From: Siderastrea siderea
Lineage: Eukaryota; Cnidaria; Anthozoa; Scleractinia; Rhizangiidae
Direction: 5' to 3'
Length of the DNA stretch: 64,000 nt
Assembly (NCBI GenBank): GCA_964030785.1
Contig: OZ034969.1
Coordinates: 73,617,762 to 73,681,761 of the forward strand
Below the pieces are notes generated by a model, which had not been told where the DNA came from, ran no database searches, and saw nothing but the letters and a program-made list of their open reading frames with translations. This document shows, one piece after another, positions 34,359 to 49,200 of the stretch. A program made the translations under genes and the position numbers. Every line of letters begins with the position of its first letter. Within the stretch, counting starts at the first letter, position 1.

Positions 34359-36711
34359 TACAATAACCATAACGTTATCCAAAACTTCCGTTTACTCCTT
34401 TGCTTGTGGAAATTTATATTAATTGTTGAATCTCTACCCACACTTTTGCTCACGACATGAAATCGAAATTTCAACTGATTCTCAAACTGGGAAACGTTAG
34501 AATATTAGCTAAACATGTTCTCCGCTTATTATAAACAGGTGCTTAGTCGAGTAAACATATCAAAAGTGTTTAATAGTCAGCTATATCTAAAAAGAACTTA
34601 GATATATCATTTCAAATTAGGCTTGCATTAGTTTGCTCAAAGTCTTTAATTAGGTGCCTTAGTAAAGATCGAAACTATTTGAAAACGTTGAATAATTATA
34701 AGGCGCTGAAATGAGTTCTAAACTAGACCAGTGTTTTAAAGCTAAGTGTAGGCTAATACTAGGACTCTACAAACCACATCGATGCATCAGGGTGAACCTT
34801 ATGTCATTAGACCTCAGAGGACCAGAAGACTAAACAGGTCAACTCCTTTCTATACAAGTAAATTAGGTCAAAAATTGTGCTCTGACCCTGCAGGTCACGT
34901 TTTCTTACACCCGGTCAAACAACCGACCCATGGTGATTTCAATGTTGCATCAAACACAATAGCGCTTCATTATCAGGATAAAAGGCCGGCCGAATGTTTG
35001 TAAAAGCTCTCGCAAATGGAGACAGAAAAGTCCATTAGTCGAACTTGTGCAGTTAAGATTATTGGTTCTCAAGCGAGGATATTCCATTCCTGTTAAAAAG
35101 GTCATGTAGAATTCCCTTAACAAGGGCAGATCACCCTTCCAGTATATTCTACGAAGCAAGAATATTGCATGACGGGACCGCCATGTCGGAAATTAAACTT
35201 CAAACTTTTTTAGGGATAATAAAAATGTAGATTAAAGAGCCGTTCTCGTTAAATTTATTGGCTGCTAAGTGAGGAATTCCAGGCCGACTTAGGTAAGAGG
35301 GACGGATATGAATAACGTTAATTCAAACATTCATTTAATTCAAGACAATAGCATACCAGCAGCACGTGGGCCACTTTAACATATCAAGTTATTTTATTGC
35401 AGTTTTTGTTCGGTTTTAGCGGGAATTTTCCAGCTGTTTCGTCAATTTAAGTTGGGAAAATGAAATCAATACCACTGGTCCAAATAAGGAAACAGCTGAA
35501 TACAAATTAGGATTTCTGTCATATTTTCATTCGGTGTATTTTTTGATACCCAGCTGTAAAAATATTTTTAATCCTCTTTCTATATATACCATTTATTAGG
35601 AATATATCTGTTTTGCCCGGTAAGTGAATATTGCCAAGCAGATTTTCAAACGAGATTATTCAACTGTTCAGAAAATGGAAACTGTCGGTCCAGTGATAAG
35701 CAGATTCAGACCTCAAAACTAATTTGCGGATAAAAAATATTTTATGAAACTGTGTTTCAATTAGAGAAGCTACATATCAAAGTGGAGAATTTTCAAGGAG
35801 TTTGGTCATTATAACGAGAGGATAAGAATGTCATATTTCGTCATAAATTTAAATACACAGACAGAAGAAGGGCCTGATTTTACAAATCGACATTCTAAAC
35901 TGTGTAACCACTTTAAACAAGATGGAACCGCTTTCGCTGCCAAATTACCACCCCTTTCTGCGCTTTCATAGGACATTTGTAAACGTTAAATGTTCAGTTT
36001 TGTTATCAATGAAATCGTGGCAAAGCGGAAGATCGCCAAAGAGTGAAATGCATTATGCCTGGAGTTGCAGTTCTCTCTAAAATGGTGAGCCGGCCACCGT
36101 GGCTTGTATGAGCTTCGTCCGATGTCCAATTCTAAAAAAAATTGTCTACCCTAATTACTTTAACGTTTCAATTCTTAGAGAAAACAGTCAGGAGCAGTTC
36201 TCTGAAATGGCACGACATTTGAAAAACCTTAGCTGTCAGAACGGCTGTTCTCTTGAAAAATACAAGGCTTGAGATGATATGGTGTAGCACAATGTATACA
36301 AACAGTAAACAAGAAAACAAAATATTTGAATTAATGCCAATAATATCAGTTCTAAGTTAAGCAACAGACTTAAATCGAGAGGTTGAAGATTGCTTTTTTT
36401 TTCGTTTTAAATATCAGGAATGGATCTAATAGCATTGTTCTGATTGTAAAGCCCAATATTTAGTACACAGTAAGCAAATTATAGTCTCAGCTTCTACTTC
36501 TTTCGCTGATTTTACTAAAGAAATTGTTTTACCTCTTTTCTGTGATGAAACTTAGGAGAAAACTACTGTTTATCGGTAGTACTAGTGCACAATTTCAGCT
36601 GAAACTGAATTAGCAAATTCGAGCTTGATAGGAAGTTTTTCGGCTTTTCAGACTATGACAATATTTAAGTGAGATAACGTTTGCCGTGCGATCTCATTAA
36701 AAGGTCTTCCT

Positions 36712-36761
36712 ATTGGTCAGAGGATGCTATAAATTGTAAGGGTGATGCTATAAATTGTAAG
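36712..36761 (+). promoter_or_regulatory. Gene P core promoter: inverted CCAAT box and duplicated TATA box
   Basis: ATTGG at 36712-36716 is followed by TATAAA at 36728-36733. An adjacent near-exact copy of the 18-bp block containing it places a second TATAAA at 36749-36754. The ATG is at 36813. The same order (ATTGG, then TATA about 85-90 bp before the ATG) occurs in front of gene A, and a weaker version in front of both first exons of gene C. Confidence 0.65.
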
Positions 36762-36812
36762 AATACTGTCAGAGGAACGTACCTACATTAAAGGAAGAAA
36801 TCCTGCGAGCCA

Positions 36813-36854
36813 ATGTCTAAATCAAATATGAAGACAATTTTAGTTTCTTTGACG
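36813..36854 (+). CDS. Gene P exon 1: start codon and first half of signal peptide
   Basis: ATG at 36813 gives 14 codons ending ...VSLT before donor ACG|GTGAGC (phase 0). An internal ATG at 36828 gives MKTILVSLT, which aligns with exon 1 of gene A (MTTFVLALT) and gene C (MKFFLLLLT), each 9 codons, so 36828 may be the used start. The TATA-type promoter upstream and the downstream frame support the exon. Confidence 0.8.
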
Positions 36855-39800
36855 GTGAGCAATTGAGTTATATTAATATACGATTGTTTTTGTGCGGTAA
36901 TGTAGCCAGAACTTTTTAGTGCATCCCTCTAAACTCGACTTCTTTCTTGCTATTTTGTACAAATACTGTGCATTGCCTTTTAATTTAAAACGTATGAGTG
37001 TCCGAAGGATTTTGTGGAAAACCTTTAAGCGCTATCCAGTTACGTGGTAGTTTCGGTCAAATTTTCGGTGGAATAGAACGTTGCAGTTTTATCATGTAGG
37101 GGAATGTGATAAAATATAAATTTTTGTTTATAATAAGTTATGTCTTGACGCAACAGAGAACATTTAGAAAGGAAAATGTCATCATTCCAAGAAAAAGGTC
37201 ATTGATGAAATGATATGATTTATCTGGTTTTTAAAATGAAGTGGTGACAATTTCGATAAAAAGGGGACTCACTCGGAAAAAATTCTAATTGCAAGAATCG
37301 CTCGCTTGATTTGCTACCGGAACTACACGTTTCTTCATGCTAATCGGGGCAAGAATCTTCGTTACGCAAACTGGATCACGGAGTGGTTGTGTGATATCAT
37401 ATTGTTCATGAAGGAATAACAAATGTTTTTATTTTTGATTCACTGTACATCGTTGTGTAGATAAAAACCAGCTACCCGAATTGGTTTCGTTCTTTCATTA
37501 TGCTTATCACCTTTTACGTGTTAATGCATATATTTTGTTTGGCTTAATGCGAAGAAAAAGTTCAAAAGTTTGCATGAATAAGTAAAAACTAGCAGATGAA
37601 GTAAAAGGGAAAAAAAATTACTGAATGATAGAAATAGTTGGAGATTAATTTTAAAGCAGAGATCAGTTAACTTCCTAATTCTTTCAGAGTTTATTGGTAT
37701 TGAACTTATATATTTTTACTCGATTGTAGTTTGCAACGTTCCTTGTCCCACAACAGAAAAGTGAAGTTAAACGGAGTAAAATGTTTATTTGCCTTTTATA
37801 TTTTACCAGACAAATTTGACAGGTTATCGGAAGGAAAGGTGCAAGAATTCTCAGGAAATGCATCAATGTCTTGGAATCTTAATCGGAAACCAAATCAACA
37901 ACAATAGCTAAAATCTCTCTTAGTAAAAAAAAAAAGTTTTGGTCCAAATTAAAGAAAGATAAAACAAGAAATGAACATCTATTTTTAAAAAGGGGTACAG
38001 CTGTTCTAAAGAAAGCTCACCTAAAAATTGTCTCGCTTTATATGTACATGATATATATTTGATTTTGTGGATAGCTTTTTGTGGATTACTCCGTTTTTGT
38101 TTTGATCATTAGATTACAACAGTGGATGTGCATTATAAGTCATTATCATTATTACAGACATCCTCTCGATATGAACAAGCAAACGCTCTGATTGGCTTCT
38201 CCTACAAGTAGAGACATGGCGCGAAAAGAAGGATGAAAAACAAAAAACTTTAAGCATCTTTTGTGACGCTCACAGACAGATGACCGGCATCGCACGCCTC
38301 ATCGAGTGTGAGCTCTTGCATGATTTCGTTTCGAGGAATAATGATTTACTATTAAATATAATTAAATGGATATCGAAATATTCCGGAAGCCCGGTTTTTC
38401 TACTATTTAGTTCATGCGTTAAGGTGAAATTTAATATTGAGATCCTTTTATGATGTATCATTAAAAATAAAGAGAACTAACAAAAAACAAAACAAAAAAA
38501 ACCACTCACAAACGAAACGAATGAACAACTGAAAGGACGAGTCATTATATTTTAAGTGTCAACAATCAAAATGAAATTAAAAGAACCAATTAATGGGGAC
38601 GAGACACGAGTCTAAGAATCTCGATAAAGTAAAAAGCAATAATTTGTTCAAGGGAAAGAAGCTGATTGCTCCGTTCGATTAACTGCTATTGAAACTTGAC
38701 ATCGATTTACAAACGCAAAGTTAATATTCTCTTCTGTAACCATACCTCCTTCGCGATAGCGAAAGATTGGAGATCTCGGCATAACTAATAGCAAGTAAAT
38801 AAAAAGATACAGTCGAAGCTCTCATAAGCGACCACCTCGGGAATTCGAAAAAGTGGCCCCAACTAGAGCTGGTCGCTTACGAGAATGGGCTCTCGTAAGC
38901 GACCACGTAATGAAACAGTAGAGGGTAGTCGCTTACGAGAGGTTTTAGCAGAAAGCTTGGCATATGTTGTTGGTTACCAATAGTATTTTAGTAATATTAT
39001 TATTAAATAGTTTTTATTCCCTATCACAGAAGAGGTTCGCGCATGTATTGCTAAATGAACCATTAGCGCTTATGTTTTGTATTAATCTAAATTTGACAAA
39101 GAAGTGAATGCTTTTATTAAAGCTCTGACTGAGTGTTCTCTTACGAGAACTTAAAAACAAAGGAAAAGACCAATCGGTGATTCAAAAAGTGGTGGCGATC
39201 GCGGTCGCTTACGGGAGTGGTCGCTTACAGAGTTAAGTGACAATTCAAACGCGGTTTCATATTGCTGGTCGTAACTAGAGCTGGTCGCAGTACCAGAGTG
39301 GTCCCAAGGAGAGCTTCAACTGTAGTAAGGAAATGCAAGGGAAACGGGTTTCAGTTCAGTTAGTAGATGATTTGAGATAATCTGTTGTACTTTGATTAAG
39401 TAATTTTTGGTTTTTATTGGTATTTGGCAGATGGTGATGGCATGCCTTGTAGCTGTCCAGGCACGTGCTGTCTATCCAGATATGTTTTTACAACCCCAGG
39501 AACAAGGTATGACAAATCAAATGCATGTCTTTCAAACAGTAACTATCGATAGATACTATATTTTTACAACAACGCACAGAGGTTATGTAGGAAGGACAAA
39601 TAAAATCGTTGTACGTGTATAAAATGTCTTTTCTTTCTCATTCCGTTTTTTTATCATCCTTTCGTACCTTGGCACAAACAAAGTTTTAAACGGGAGTGTA
39701 TGAACGGCAAAATTAATAATATATGGAAACAAACCCTAAACAGAGCAGTTAACAAGCTGACGAATTGTCTACGTGAGAGTAAAAATCATATTTATCTCAC

Positions 39801-40001
39801 AAGGCCTAAATATTTTATTTATTACAAGTTATATAATTTTTAACTTTATTCAAGTTTAATGATACAGTATGTTGTTAAAACAGATTTATTTAACAGCATT
39901 CTTATTTTTAGCCCCTCGGTGTCACGTGTAAAAATAAAGTACTGTTTTTGCAGGGCCCCACTGAAAACCGCATAGGCGAGTGGGTTTCCTGGATAAACAT
40001 C

Positions 40002-40061
<60 letters not shown>

Positions 40062-43000
40062 CAATTATTGGACGAGGTTGAGCAAAATATCGTGATTTGT
40101 CACTGGCGAGCAGATCAATTATTTCCCGATGCCAGCACATTTGCTTCACAATTATTTACTCCTATCCAGGTGGAGTATGAAGATGATAATGATTAAGCGC
40201 GCGCACAGTGCTTTCATTTCGATCAAAACTTTAATATTCTGCACAAAAAAATACAAAATTAGTAATTTCCGCTTTCGCAAATAATTAATTGCTTTAAAAC
40301 GAAGGCAGCAACTGATTTTCCAAAAAGTACAACGTTCAGAAGAAAGATTCACACTCTTTTCGTCAAATTTAAGTCAAAAATCGCAGAAGTTCCGCGCTTT
40401 AATGGCTTACTTGCCTGCGTTTGAGTTTGAGCTTTTTCCTTCGCGTTTAGCTGTGAAATTTGCACTTGAAATACAATGTTGGCTTTGGCGAAGTCGGATC
40501 TTTGATGATATCCACTTTTTGACAGTTGAAAAACCGTTGGAGACCGAAATGTATTCCCACAAGTGAAGCTTTCGTGTACAGTTCGCCATTCTTTTTCCTG
40601 GCTCCGGTGTAAAACCTTTTTAGAACAGATGCAAGTTTAACCACGGATAGTAGAACATGGTTTAATGTTTGACGTCAAAAGCTCCTTTTCGTCGACTTTT
40701 CTCTTTTCTAAATATTGTCGAAATACGTTTACAGCAACTTTAGTTGCTTTCTTGGTGTTATCGCCGTTTTTTTTTGTTTAATCAGACAATTAAGTTCACT
40801 CTCTGTTAACTCTGGAAATCTTGCCGCCATGGTGGAGTTTCAAGTGTAGACTGAACTGGTGACTTAAGGCCGCGGGTGAGAGACTAGATCATCAGTATTT
40901 ATTTATTTAAAGCGCATGCACGAAGTGCCACGAATGATAGCGACATTGCGCGAAATATTCATGATAAGCTCTGCAGTATAAAATCTTTGGTTTATGTATC
41001 AATGATTGCTCGTGCGTTTAATCGTGTGGCAGGAAATATTCTGCATTTTAAGTATTGTTAAATAAAAATTTTCATAATAACAATAATAATTAATTATTAT
41101 AAATGCGTTGAGCGCTCACTTGTTGTATCTGTACCGTTCTTTTTATTCTTTATCTGTTAGTTGAAACGTTAATTGCAACTTTTTAGAATTTTCCAGCAAA
41201 ACAAAACGAAAATAAAATACTGTTTCTATCTCTATCTCGAATATTTATCAACACACCAATTTTGTGTCCAATATTTATCAACATCTGGGTCTTTCGTAAG
41301 TGGAACTCCGTGAAGTTTTTTCTGTGTATATATACACTGCTCCACAGACTGGAAAATAATAAAAGAGTTCGATTTCGTCGTTCTTTTTGGTTTTAGTGTT
41401 TAATTCTACGTTTAAGCGGAAAAAATCCGCTTTGAAAATTTCGATAGTAAAATTCTCTTTCTATTTTGTGTGTGATATAAATATTAATTGGTTCAGCACC
41501 AATGCTTTTTTCTTTCGTTTATTTTCGACGGAAAACACACGATGTTTTTAGATTGCATGCAACCTATTGTTTGTTTCTGGAGAGTTAACAATAGCTTCTT
41601 CATTTTTATATCCATAATTTGCATAATAAAATATTCTTGGCTTAAACACTCGTGTTTCTTAGATAAGCCTTCGGAAGCCCTAAAACCACCAATTTCGTGT
41701 CCAAGAATACAGCGCGGATATAAAATTTCCTGAACTGACACAGCAGACAGGTAAAATAGAAGCACTTTTTTAAAACAGACTTTTTAACAGACGTTTTAAG
41801 TCTTCAAATTTAAACAAGGACGATTTTACTAATTTAAAGGCTTACAACTTTCAGTGGAACTTGAAATCACAAAATCGGCTTCTGTTGTGACACAATAGAG
41901 GTTTTAACTGATCAATTAGTGGCAAAATCAAGAAGCGTTGTCTTCTCCACGAGGAGAAAACTTGGACACGGAGTCGCGTTTTACCAAATCTTACCTTTAG
42001 AAGCTCAAAGCATCGCAAAGAAACGCGTTTACCAAAGGAAAAACAATCTTATTGCACTTCCAACATTCCTCAAGCCCTCTATTAAGTTTCAACGAAATCA
42101 GCTCCCAAACCATCAAGATCTTAAGAGGCTCTGACTGTAAATATCGAGAATCGGCGGACAAGCTTAGATAATCGAAAATCCTGATAACTTGCCAGAAGAA
42201 CACTTTTGGGGAGCTATCTTCGAAAATATTACTTAAACCTTCTGGAATTCTATTGTTTTCGGGAAATTCGGAAAAACGGTTTTGCTTAATTTATTACGCA
42301 ATAATCACGCTTAAAATTAAACAAATTGAAAACGCTTGCTTTTAAACAGTTTGCAACACCAGAAAACAATTTTTATTTTAAATGATAGAAATACTCTTCT
42401 ACTTACTATCAATGGGAATTGCATGGAGTTTTGCTTTATTTATATGGTTTGGTGGTTCTTTGAAACCAAGGGATTTTGCGCACTTCGGAAAAAGGCAAAA
42501 ATTGGTAAACTACAGAGGCTTAAAATGGGTCTTGGTATGTCTAATATCGAATTGAAGTAAACACTGTGATAAAGTTTGGCCCTACTTCTATTATGATATG
42601 AAAGAAATAATCTGGGCAATTCAGGCTCGCGCCGACAAAAAGAAAAATTCGCGAACCAGTGTTGCCAAAATTTGCAAAATAAAATGAAAAGTAGTTGTTT
42701 GGTGAGCTCAATTTAGAGGATTTTATTTACTGAAGACACACAAAGAAGGAACTAAAACATTCCTTCAATCTATTCTTGCATTGTTTTGGGCTTATACTAT
42801 TTCTACGTAAAACTAAAGAGAAGGAGAAGAAGTATTAAAAGTTCTACAAAAGCTGTTGCGTGACTTGTGTCTCGTGAACATGTTTTGTCAATTTGTCAAC
42901 CTACTTATGGCAGTTTTTAAATGCGGTCTCCTACATTGGCCGCTGTTTTATGCATGGCTAGTTCTCCAGCGAATACCATACCCATCCCTGTGTCTGGGGC

Positions 43001-44594
43001 ATACTGTCATGTGCAGCTGATATTCTACTGGGACGAAAATTCCGACAAGCAAGTCTGGAATTAGTTTCGTATACATGTGACACCATTCTCTTCGAGAGAA
43101 GAAAACTGCGACATAGTATGTTGTTGTGTACGTGACTCGATCGCTCTTTTCAAATGGCTACTAAGATTTTGGGCGATTTTTTGAAATGACACTATTTTGG
43201 CCAGGAAGCAAAAGTGCATTATTATTATGATTTATACGTATTTGTCAAAAAATGTGCTGTTTCTAACAATATTGTTACACTTGTATAAACATGTCTAAAA
43301 TTAAACGCAAACCACGACGCAGCGGGATCGGTATTTATGAGTTCTTAATGCGGCTGTATATCTAAGAGATATCAATACACAGTTTGTTTGGTTTTACTTT
43401 GCAAAATCGCTGAGAACTCTTTCACAGTTTTGGAGGAAAAGATTTTCATTGAAGAACATTTTCACGTTTGCATGAACGTGAAGTGATCGGTTGCGTGACT
43501 GGATTATTACGAGTGGTACTTTGTGTTCCTTGCCTTACACAGCCATTTTAGCTCTCAATTTATACGCGTAGGTCAGCTTTAACGATTTATAAAAGAAACG
43601 GTTTGGATTTTCGAGAACATAAAGTATTTTCCCAAAGAAACTGCAAATAACAAAGAAAGGCCACTGGTGCTGCAGAGTATAGACATCTGACAAAATATGA
43701 TAACCTACTGCGCTCTAGTTTCACCAACAATTTTCCAGATTTGTTCGTAATTCTTCAGAACGATAAATGAAGATATGATACCAGTGAATGCATCATCTAG
43801 TTTTTTTTCTATTATCCAAATTATGCAAATTTTGGCAACACTGGTTCGCGAATTTTTCTTTTTGTCAGCGCGAGCCTGAATTGCCCAGATTTTTTATTTC
43901 ATATCATAATAGAAGTAGGGCCAAACTTTATCAGTGTTTATTTCAATTCGATATTAGACATACCAAGACCCATTTTAAGCCTCTGCAGTTTACCAATTTT
44001 TGCCTTTTTCCGAAGTGCGCAAAATGCCTTTGTTTCAAAGAACCACCAAACCATATAAATAAAGCAAAACTCCATGCAATTCCCATTGATAGTAAGTAGA
44101 AGAGTATTGCTATCACTTAAAATTAAAATTGTTTTCTGGCGTTGCAAACTGTTTAATTAAAAGCAAGCGCTTTCAATTTGTTGAATTTTAAGCGTGATTA
44201 TTGCGTAATAAATTAAGCAAAACCGTTTTTCCGGAATTTCCCGAAAACAATAGAATTCCAGAAGGTTTAAGTAACATTTTCGAAGATAGCTCCCCAAAAG
44301 TGTTCTTCTGGCAAGTTATCAGGATTTTCGATTTTCTGAGCTTGTCCGCCGATTCTCGATATTTACAGTCAGAGCCTCTTAAGTTTTTTAACGTAAGACC
44401 TCCACCAAAATTTTGCCTTATAATTTATGAGCAGCTTGTCACCCGCGGCCTTAACGGTGCACCAGTAGAATTAATTGCAACAAAACAACTTCGCACCGTA
44501 ATGCACGTAAGCAGACAATTATTCGTAGGCAGTTATTTGCAGTGACGTAAAGGTCTCTCGGCCAATTAAAACGCCGGATAAAATGACATGAATG

Positions 44595-44635
<41 letters not shown>

Positions 44636-46260
44636 TATTATTATTATTTGAATTATTATTATTATTATTATAATTATTATTATTTTTACTGTTGTTGTTG
44701 TTGTTGTTGTTGTTTTCGTTAACACTTTGTCCCTCATAGCACGCTGTAAAAGTTTAAAAGGGCACACAACAAGTATGGCTATTTTCAAACGAGTATTCCA
44801 TAGCTACCTACTGGTAATTCCCACCTTCTTAACTAAATTACTGTTTGCGTTTCCAAAATCCAGACATTCGATTCTCATCAGTCTATAATTCGCATTTTTG
44901 CACCTTATTAATTATTATTATTCAATCACCGCAACATTTTAAACCGTAACGAAACAGTAGTCAGGGTGAAGAAGCCTAAGAAAGCTGTCATTTTAATAAT
45001 GCCTCTATGTGGCCCTCTTTAAACTGTAGGGTGGCTGTGAGTGAGTGTGTAAAATGTTTTAGCGTTTTCTTTTTATGCCTCACCATATGATATGATACCA
45101 TATGATGCTTTTCTTTCACCAGCTCCAGCTTCTCATTTGCAGTGCTACGTTTGTGACGGGCCAACTTTGGAAAACTGCACCGCAACCCAGATAGTAGACA
45201 ACTGTACATCAGGCTTGGTCTGCTACACAATTCAGGCCTTTGATGCAGCACGAAACCACTTCATCAATTCAAAAGGGTGTTTTCCGGGATTCCTATGCAG
45301 TGGAAATCAAGGTTGCGACATGGTAAACACTTCTCGCAGTGGAGCAATTCAGTCGTGTTCATTAAGCTGTTGCAACACTCCATTATGTAATACTGCTGCT
45401 TCTCCTAATGTTACAACTATACCTCCTCCGATGACTACTCAGCCAGCTACCACCACTACGGCGCCCACTACAACCCAGCCACCAACCACGACTGTTCCTC
45501 CTACGACGACTGCACCCCCTACGACGACTGCACCCCCTACGACGACTCGGCCCCCAACAACAGCTGCTGTGACTACAGCTCCTCCAATTCCACCAGGTAA
45601 AGAGAAATAATTTTAAATAATTGTATTGGTATGAAAATGAAATTCAGCGTCTACTTAGTACAGAGAATTCGGCGGAATTAAAATACATACATGTAACTAG
45701 CTTCCGAAAATAACTGGCGAAATATGTGAAAATCGTTTGTGTTAAAACGTTGACTGACAGTTTTGACGAATTACCAGATTCAAAGAGGATTTAAGTAAAA
45801 AGTAATGGGATTTTGCATTCCATCAATACTTAGGATACATCGTAAAAGTTTAATTAACATTTCTCTACATGTCTCTTATGCTACTAGTTAATATTGCAAG
45901 AATTAACTTAAGCGGCAAGAGATTTTATCTTTGGTGATCATTTACGTTACTGTTTTGACCTGTATGTTTTGAACAAGTAGTGTTATGGTAGGGAAAAATT
46001 AGATGCTTGCCTCTATTGATGGTATTAAAAGGTTTCTAATGTTTTGATATTATATTTTTATAATACACCCAATATTTTAGAATTTTATAATGTAAGTATT
46101 ATTTACCCTTTCTTTCCAAAGGTTTTAACGAAATTAATTGTCGATAACTCCTTAAATCAGATTTTACAAAGCTGTCACAAGAAAATCAATGCACATTAAT
46201 AAAATAATAATAATAATAATAATAATAACAACAATAATAATAATAATAATAATAACAATG

Positions 46261-46293
<33 letters not shown>

Positions 46294-49200
46294 GTAATAA
46301 TTTTTTTTTTAATTAAAATTTATTGATAGTCATAGTAAAAATACAATGGACAAATAAGAATAAGATGCTAAGAAATTACAATCAAATTATTAGTTTAAAA
46401 AAAATTTTTAAGAAGTAAAATTCTTTTCTTAATTCTTAATTCTTCTTCTTATTGTTGATAGTAATGATAATCTGCATTACAAATCAATCAATAGGTTAAA
46501 AATACTAATGATTTATGAAAAGGTAATAAAATATTCCAATAGTTAAAAGTATATATATCCTAGTGGCGCTCATTCGTGAAACTCGGAATAAATAATAAAA
46601 TCAATCAAAAGTCCCTATCTAATGGCTCCCTCGGTTGCTTCAATTTCAATGTCAGAGTTCTTTAAGTCCCATGAGACCCTCTTAACTGTTCGTGATCCAC
46701 GAAGGCAGATTAGCGCTGATCTCAAAAGAGCAAAGGAAGTTCTTGCACGAATCCAGGAGATTGTCTTGGCGTAATCTTCTCCTTTCTTGATAGCGATTAG
46801 CTCGGCTAGGCGGCTATGAAACATCCGGCATTCTTTCCCCATTCCACCCGTGGTTGTAAATACCAGCGGTGTGAAAGTTCCTTGCTCAATATCAACAACT
46901 CTGCTTGCGTACTGCCGCTTCTTCTCGTTCTCATGTATCCGATAAATTTGTTGCGGTTCCAGGTCCCTATAGCTTTCAGCATTTGGGTGACAAACCCTGA
47001 CGTCGAAAAAGGCTGATTGCTGAGGCTCCCAAAATCCGCGTGCATGTATATCCAGTCTGGCATCTCTCGCTGTGTTCGACCCTCTTGTCAACTGCTCACC
47101 TGATACATCTTGCAGCACTGGTTCAGTAACGACATCGCTACAAACCAAATTTATCAACTCCGCTTCCAGATCCCTCAGTTCATTATGCCTCTGAATGACA
47201 AACCCCCCTCTCTTACATATCATGGCGTGGTCAACATCAAACAGTTCACCGCACACACAGCTGGATGGAATATCGTCGATTGGCCAGTCATAACGTAGTT
47301 TGACTCCGTCCTTAAATTGCCTTTTGTTAAGATTAAATCCTAACTCTTTAAGAGGCAGTACTGTTAGCCACGCGGACGATCCTTTTTCGGCAGCCAATTC
47401 TAGTGTGCGTTGAGTCTTCTGAGATGCGACCTCCTTTATTCCATTGGCCTTGTTTTCATTATCCTTTGCTCTCTTTTCTCTTACCTCTTGCTGTGCTGAT
47501 GTTATCAGGGAGGGATCTGGCAACTGATGTGCCTGGGACACAATCTGTGCAACGAGAGGCGTGGTTACTTTGACTGATGACACGTACTCACGCTGTGCAT
47601 CGTCACACGGGTTCCCCAGACCCAGTCCTCCCAAGCGTACTGGTAACGATAGTATTTCCCTGTCCAACTGGCTACACTGCCGATCTGTAAGAGCAGGGAT
47701 AAGTATACGTGATATAGCGTTCTCTAACGGCTCAAGCAGATCTTGAATATCTGGAATGGTTCTGATGAAATACGTCCATCGATGTTTTAGGCCAAACGTG
47801 TATGCTGCATAGCACGCTTGGGGCTGAACCGCAGCAAACTTGGCTAATCTCGTTACTTCACTGATCCAGTTGGACACCTTATCACTCACATAGTCCTCCA
47901 CATATTCTCGTGAGCCTATCGCAGCTCCAAGATGTTTCTGCCCTTGTGTTGTTACATTCACAGCTGTTTCCTTGAACGCCTCCTTCACGAGATCCTCCTT
48001 GTCTGGCTTGGTGATAACCCAGCATTTCTTGGCTTTTGGGAAGTAACCAAAATCCGGGCCGATCGTACTCAAGGTGTCCCACCACTTCTTGATATCCGAA
48101 ACAGAGCCAGCTCCGCTGGCATCATCTGCAAACCAGCACTGCTTGATCTCACATGCTCCCTGGAGACCAGTAATTAGAGGTTGCATACTTAAGGCGTATA
48201 GTCCCATTGCGAGCGGGTCACCCTGTGTTGTTCCTTCAGCTGAGGGGATTTCCTGGCCTCCGGTGATAAACAGGCGTGACGAGAGTCTATAGGTGTTGAT
48301 TGCATAGACCGCGATGATCGGACATAGGACCCGGACATTATGCAGTGCCGCCGCTCGGTTTAGTGAGTTGAATGCATTAGACGCATCGATTAGCAGCACC
48401 GCGTCGGTTTCGTCACTCTCAAATATAGTATGCATTGCATGTATGGCGGCTTCACTCCCAGATTTCTGTCCCGCGCATAGCTGAAGAGACCCGCTAACCC
48501 CTACAACATCATTCTTGGCAACGTTCATGACACACTTTCCCATGATCCGCCGGAGCACTTCGCCCACGCCTATTGGCCTGACTTCACCTTCACCTTTATC
48601 AAGGGGAATCAAACGGCTTGCCACTACTGCTTCTATGGTACTTGGATCAATAAAATGTGTGCACAGAATCTTGGTCATAGTGGCTATCGCATCGCATAAT
48701 TTAGAAGATGATTGTTTGAAGGACTTGCTAGCCATCATTCTTCGAAAACCGTTCGCATCGATTCCGGATGGACCCCCCGATCCTTTGGTTCGCAGCGCGG
48801 CTTGTCTAACCATTTCACCGTTTATCTCTGAATACAGCGACTCTGGTATGGCATCATCAATTGGCCCAAAGAGCAGGGAGCCTAATTTTGCTGGTTTTGG
48901 ATCTGGATGTTTTTCTTTGAGTTGCGCCATGACGTCATCAGTCAAACCTAGCACGCCACCACTGGATGTCTCACTCACAAAACGCAACGCTGCATTGATC
49001 TGGCCCTCGAGAACAAGCTTTGCAAATACTTTAGATTTATCGGGCGGGTCTGACATTTTCGACTTTCCGATGCGACCTTGAATAATTCTTCCTTCACGTA
49101 GCAGATTATGAATTTCACCCTCTTTCCAGAGGACAAGGCGCTTAGACAATGCATCCGCGTGATCTTTTGCCTTAGACTTGGGACCTGGTTTTTGAAGGCC

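Larger units (their letters stand above)
31231..36711. other. Intergenic region between divergent genes A and P
   Basis: AT-rich, with a CAA repeat and a pogo-like MITE. No coding frame of note. It contains the 5' flanks of both genes and so probably their control elements. Confidence 0.5.

Noticed and set aside
39846..40196. Frames of poly-Ile or poly-Asn
   Set aside because: Translations of the (AAT)n microsatellite.
41330..41400. Possible LTR end (TATATATACACTGC, then AATAAAAGAG)
   Set aside because: No matching second LTR, primer-binding site or polyprotein was found nearby.
42336..42560. 74-aa frame matched by a minus-strand frame at 43938-44147
   Set aside because: They are the two arms of a foldback element read in mirror image. 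Conservation reflects the duplication, not coding.
46816..49081. Plus-strand frames up to 188 aa
   Set aside because: Antisense shadows of the retrotransposon reverse transcriptase frame.
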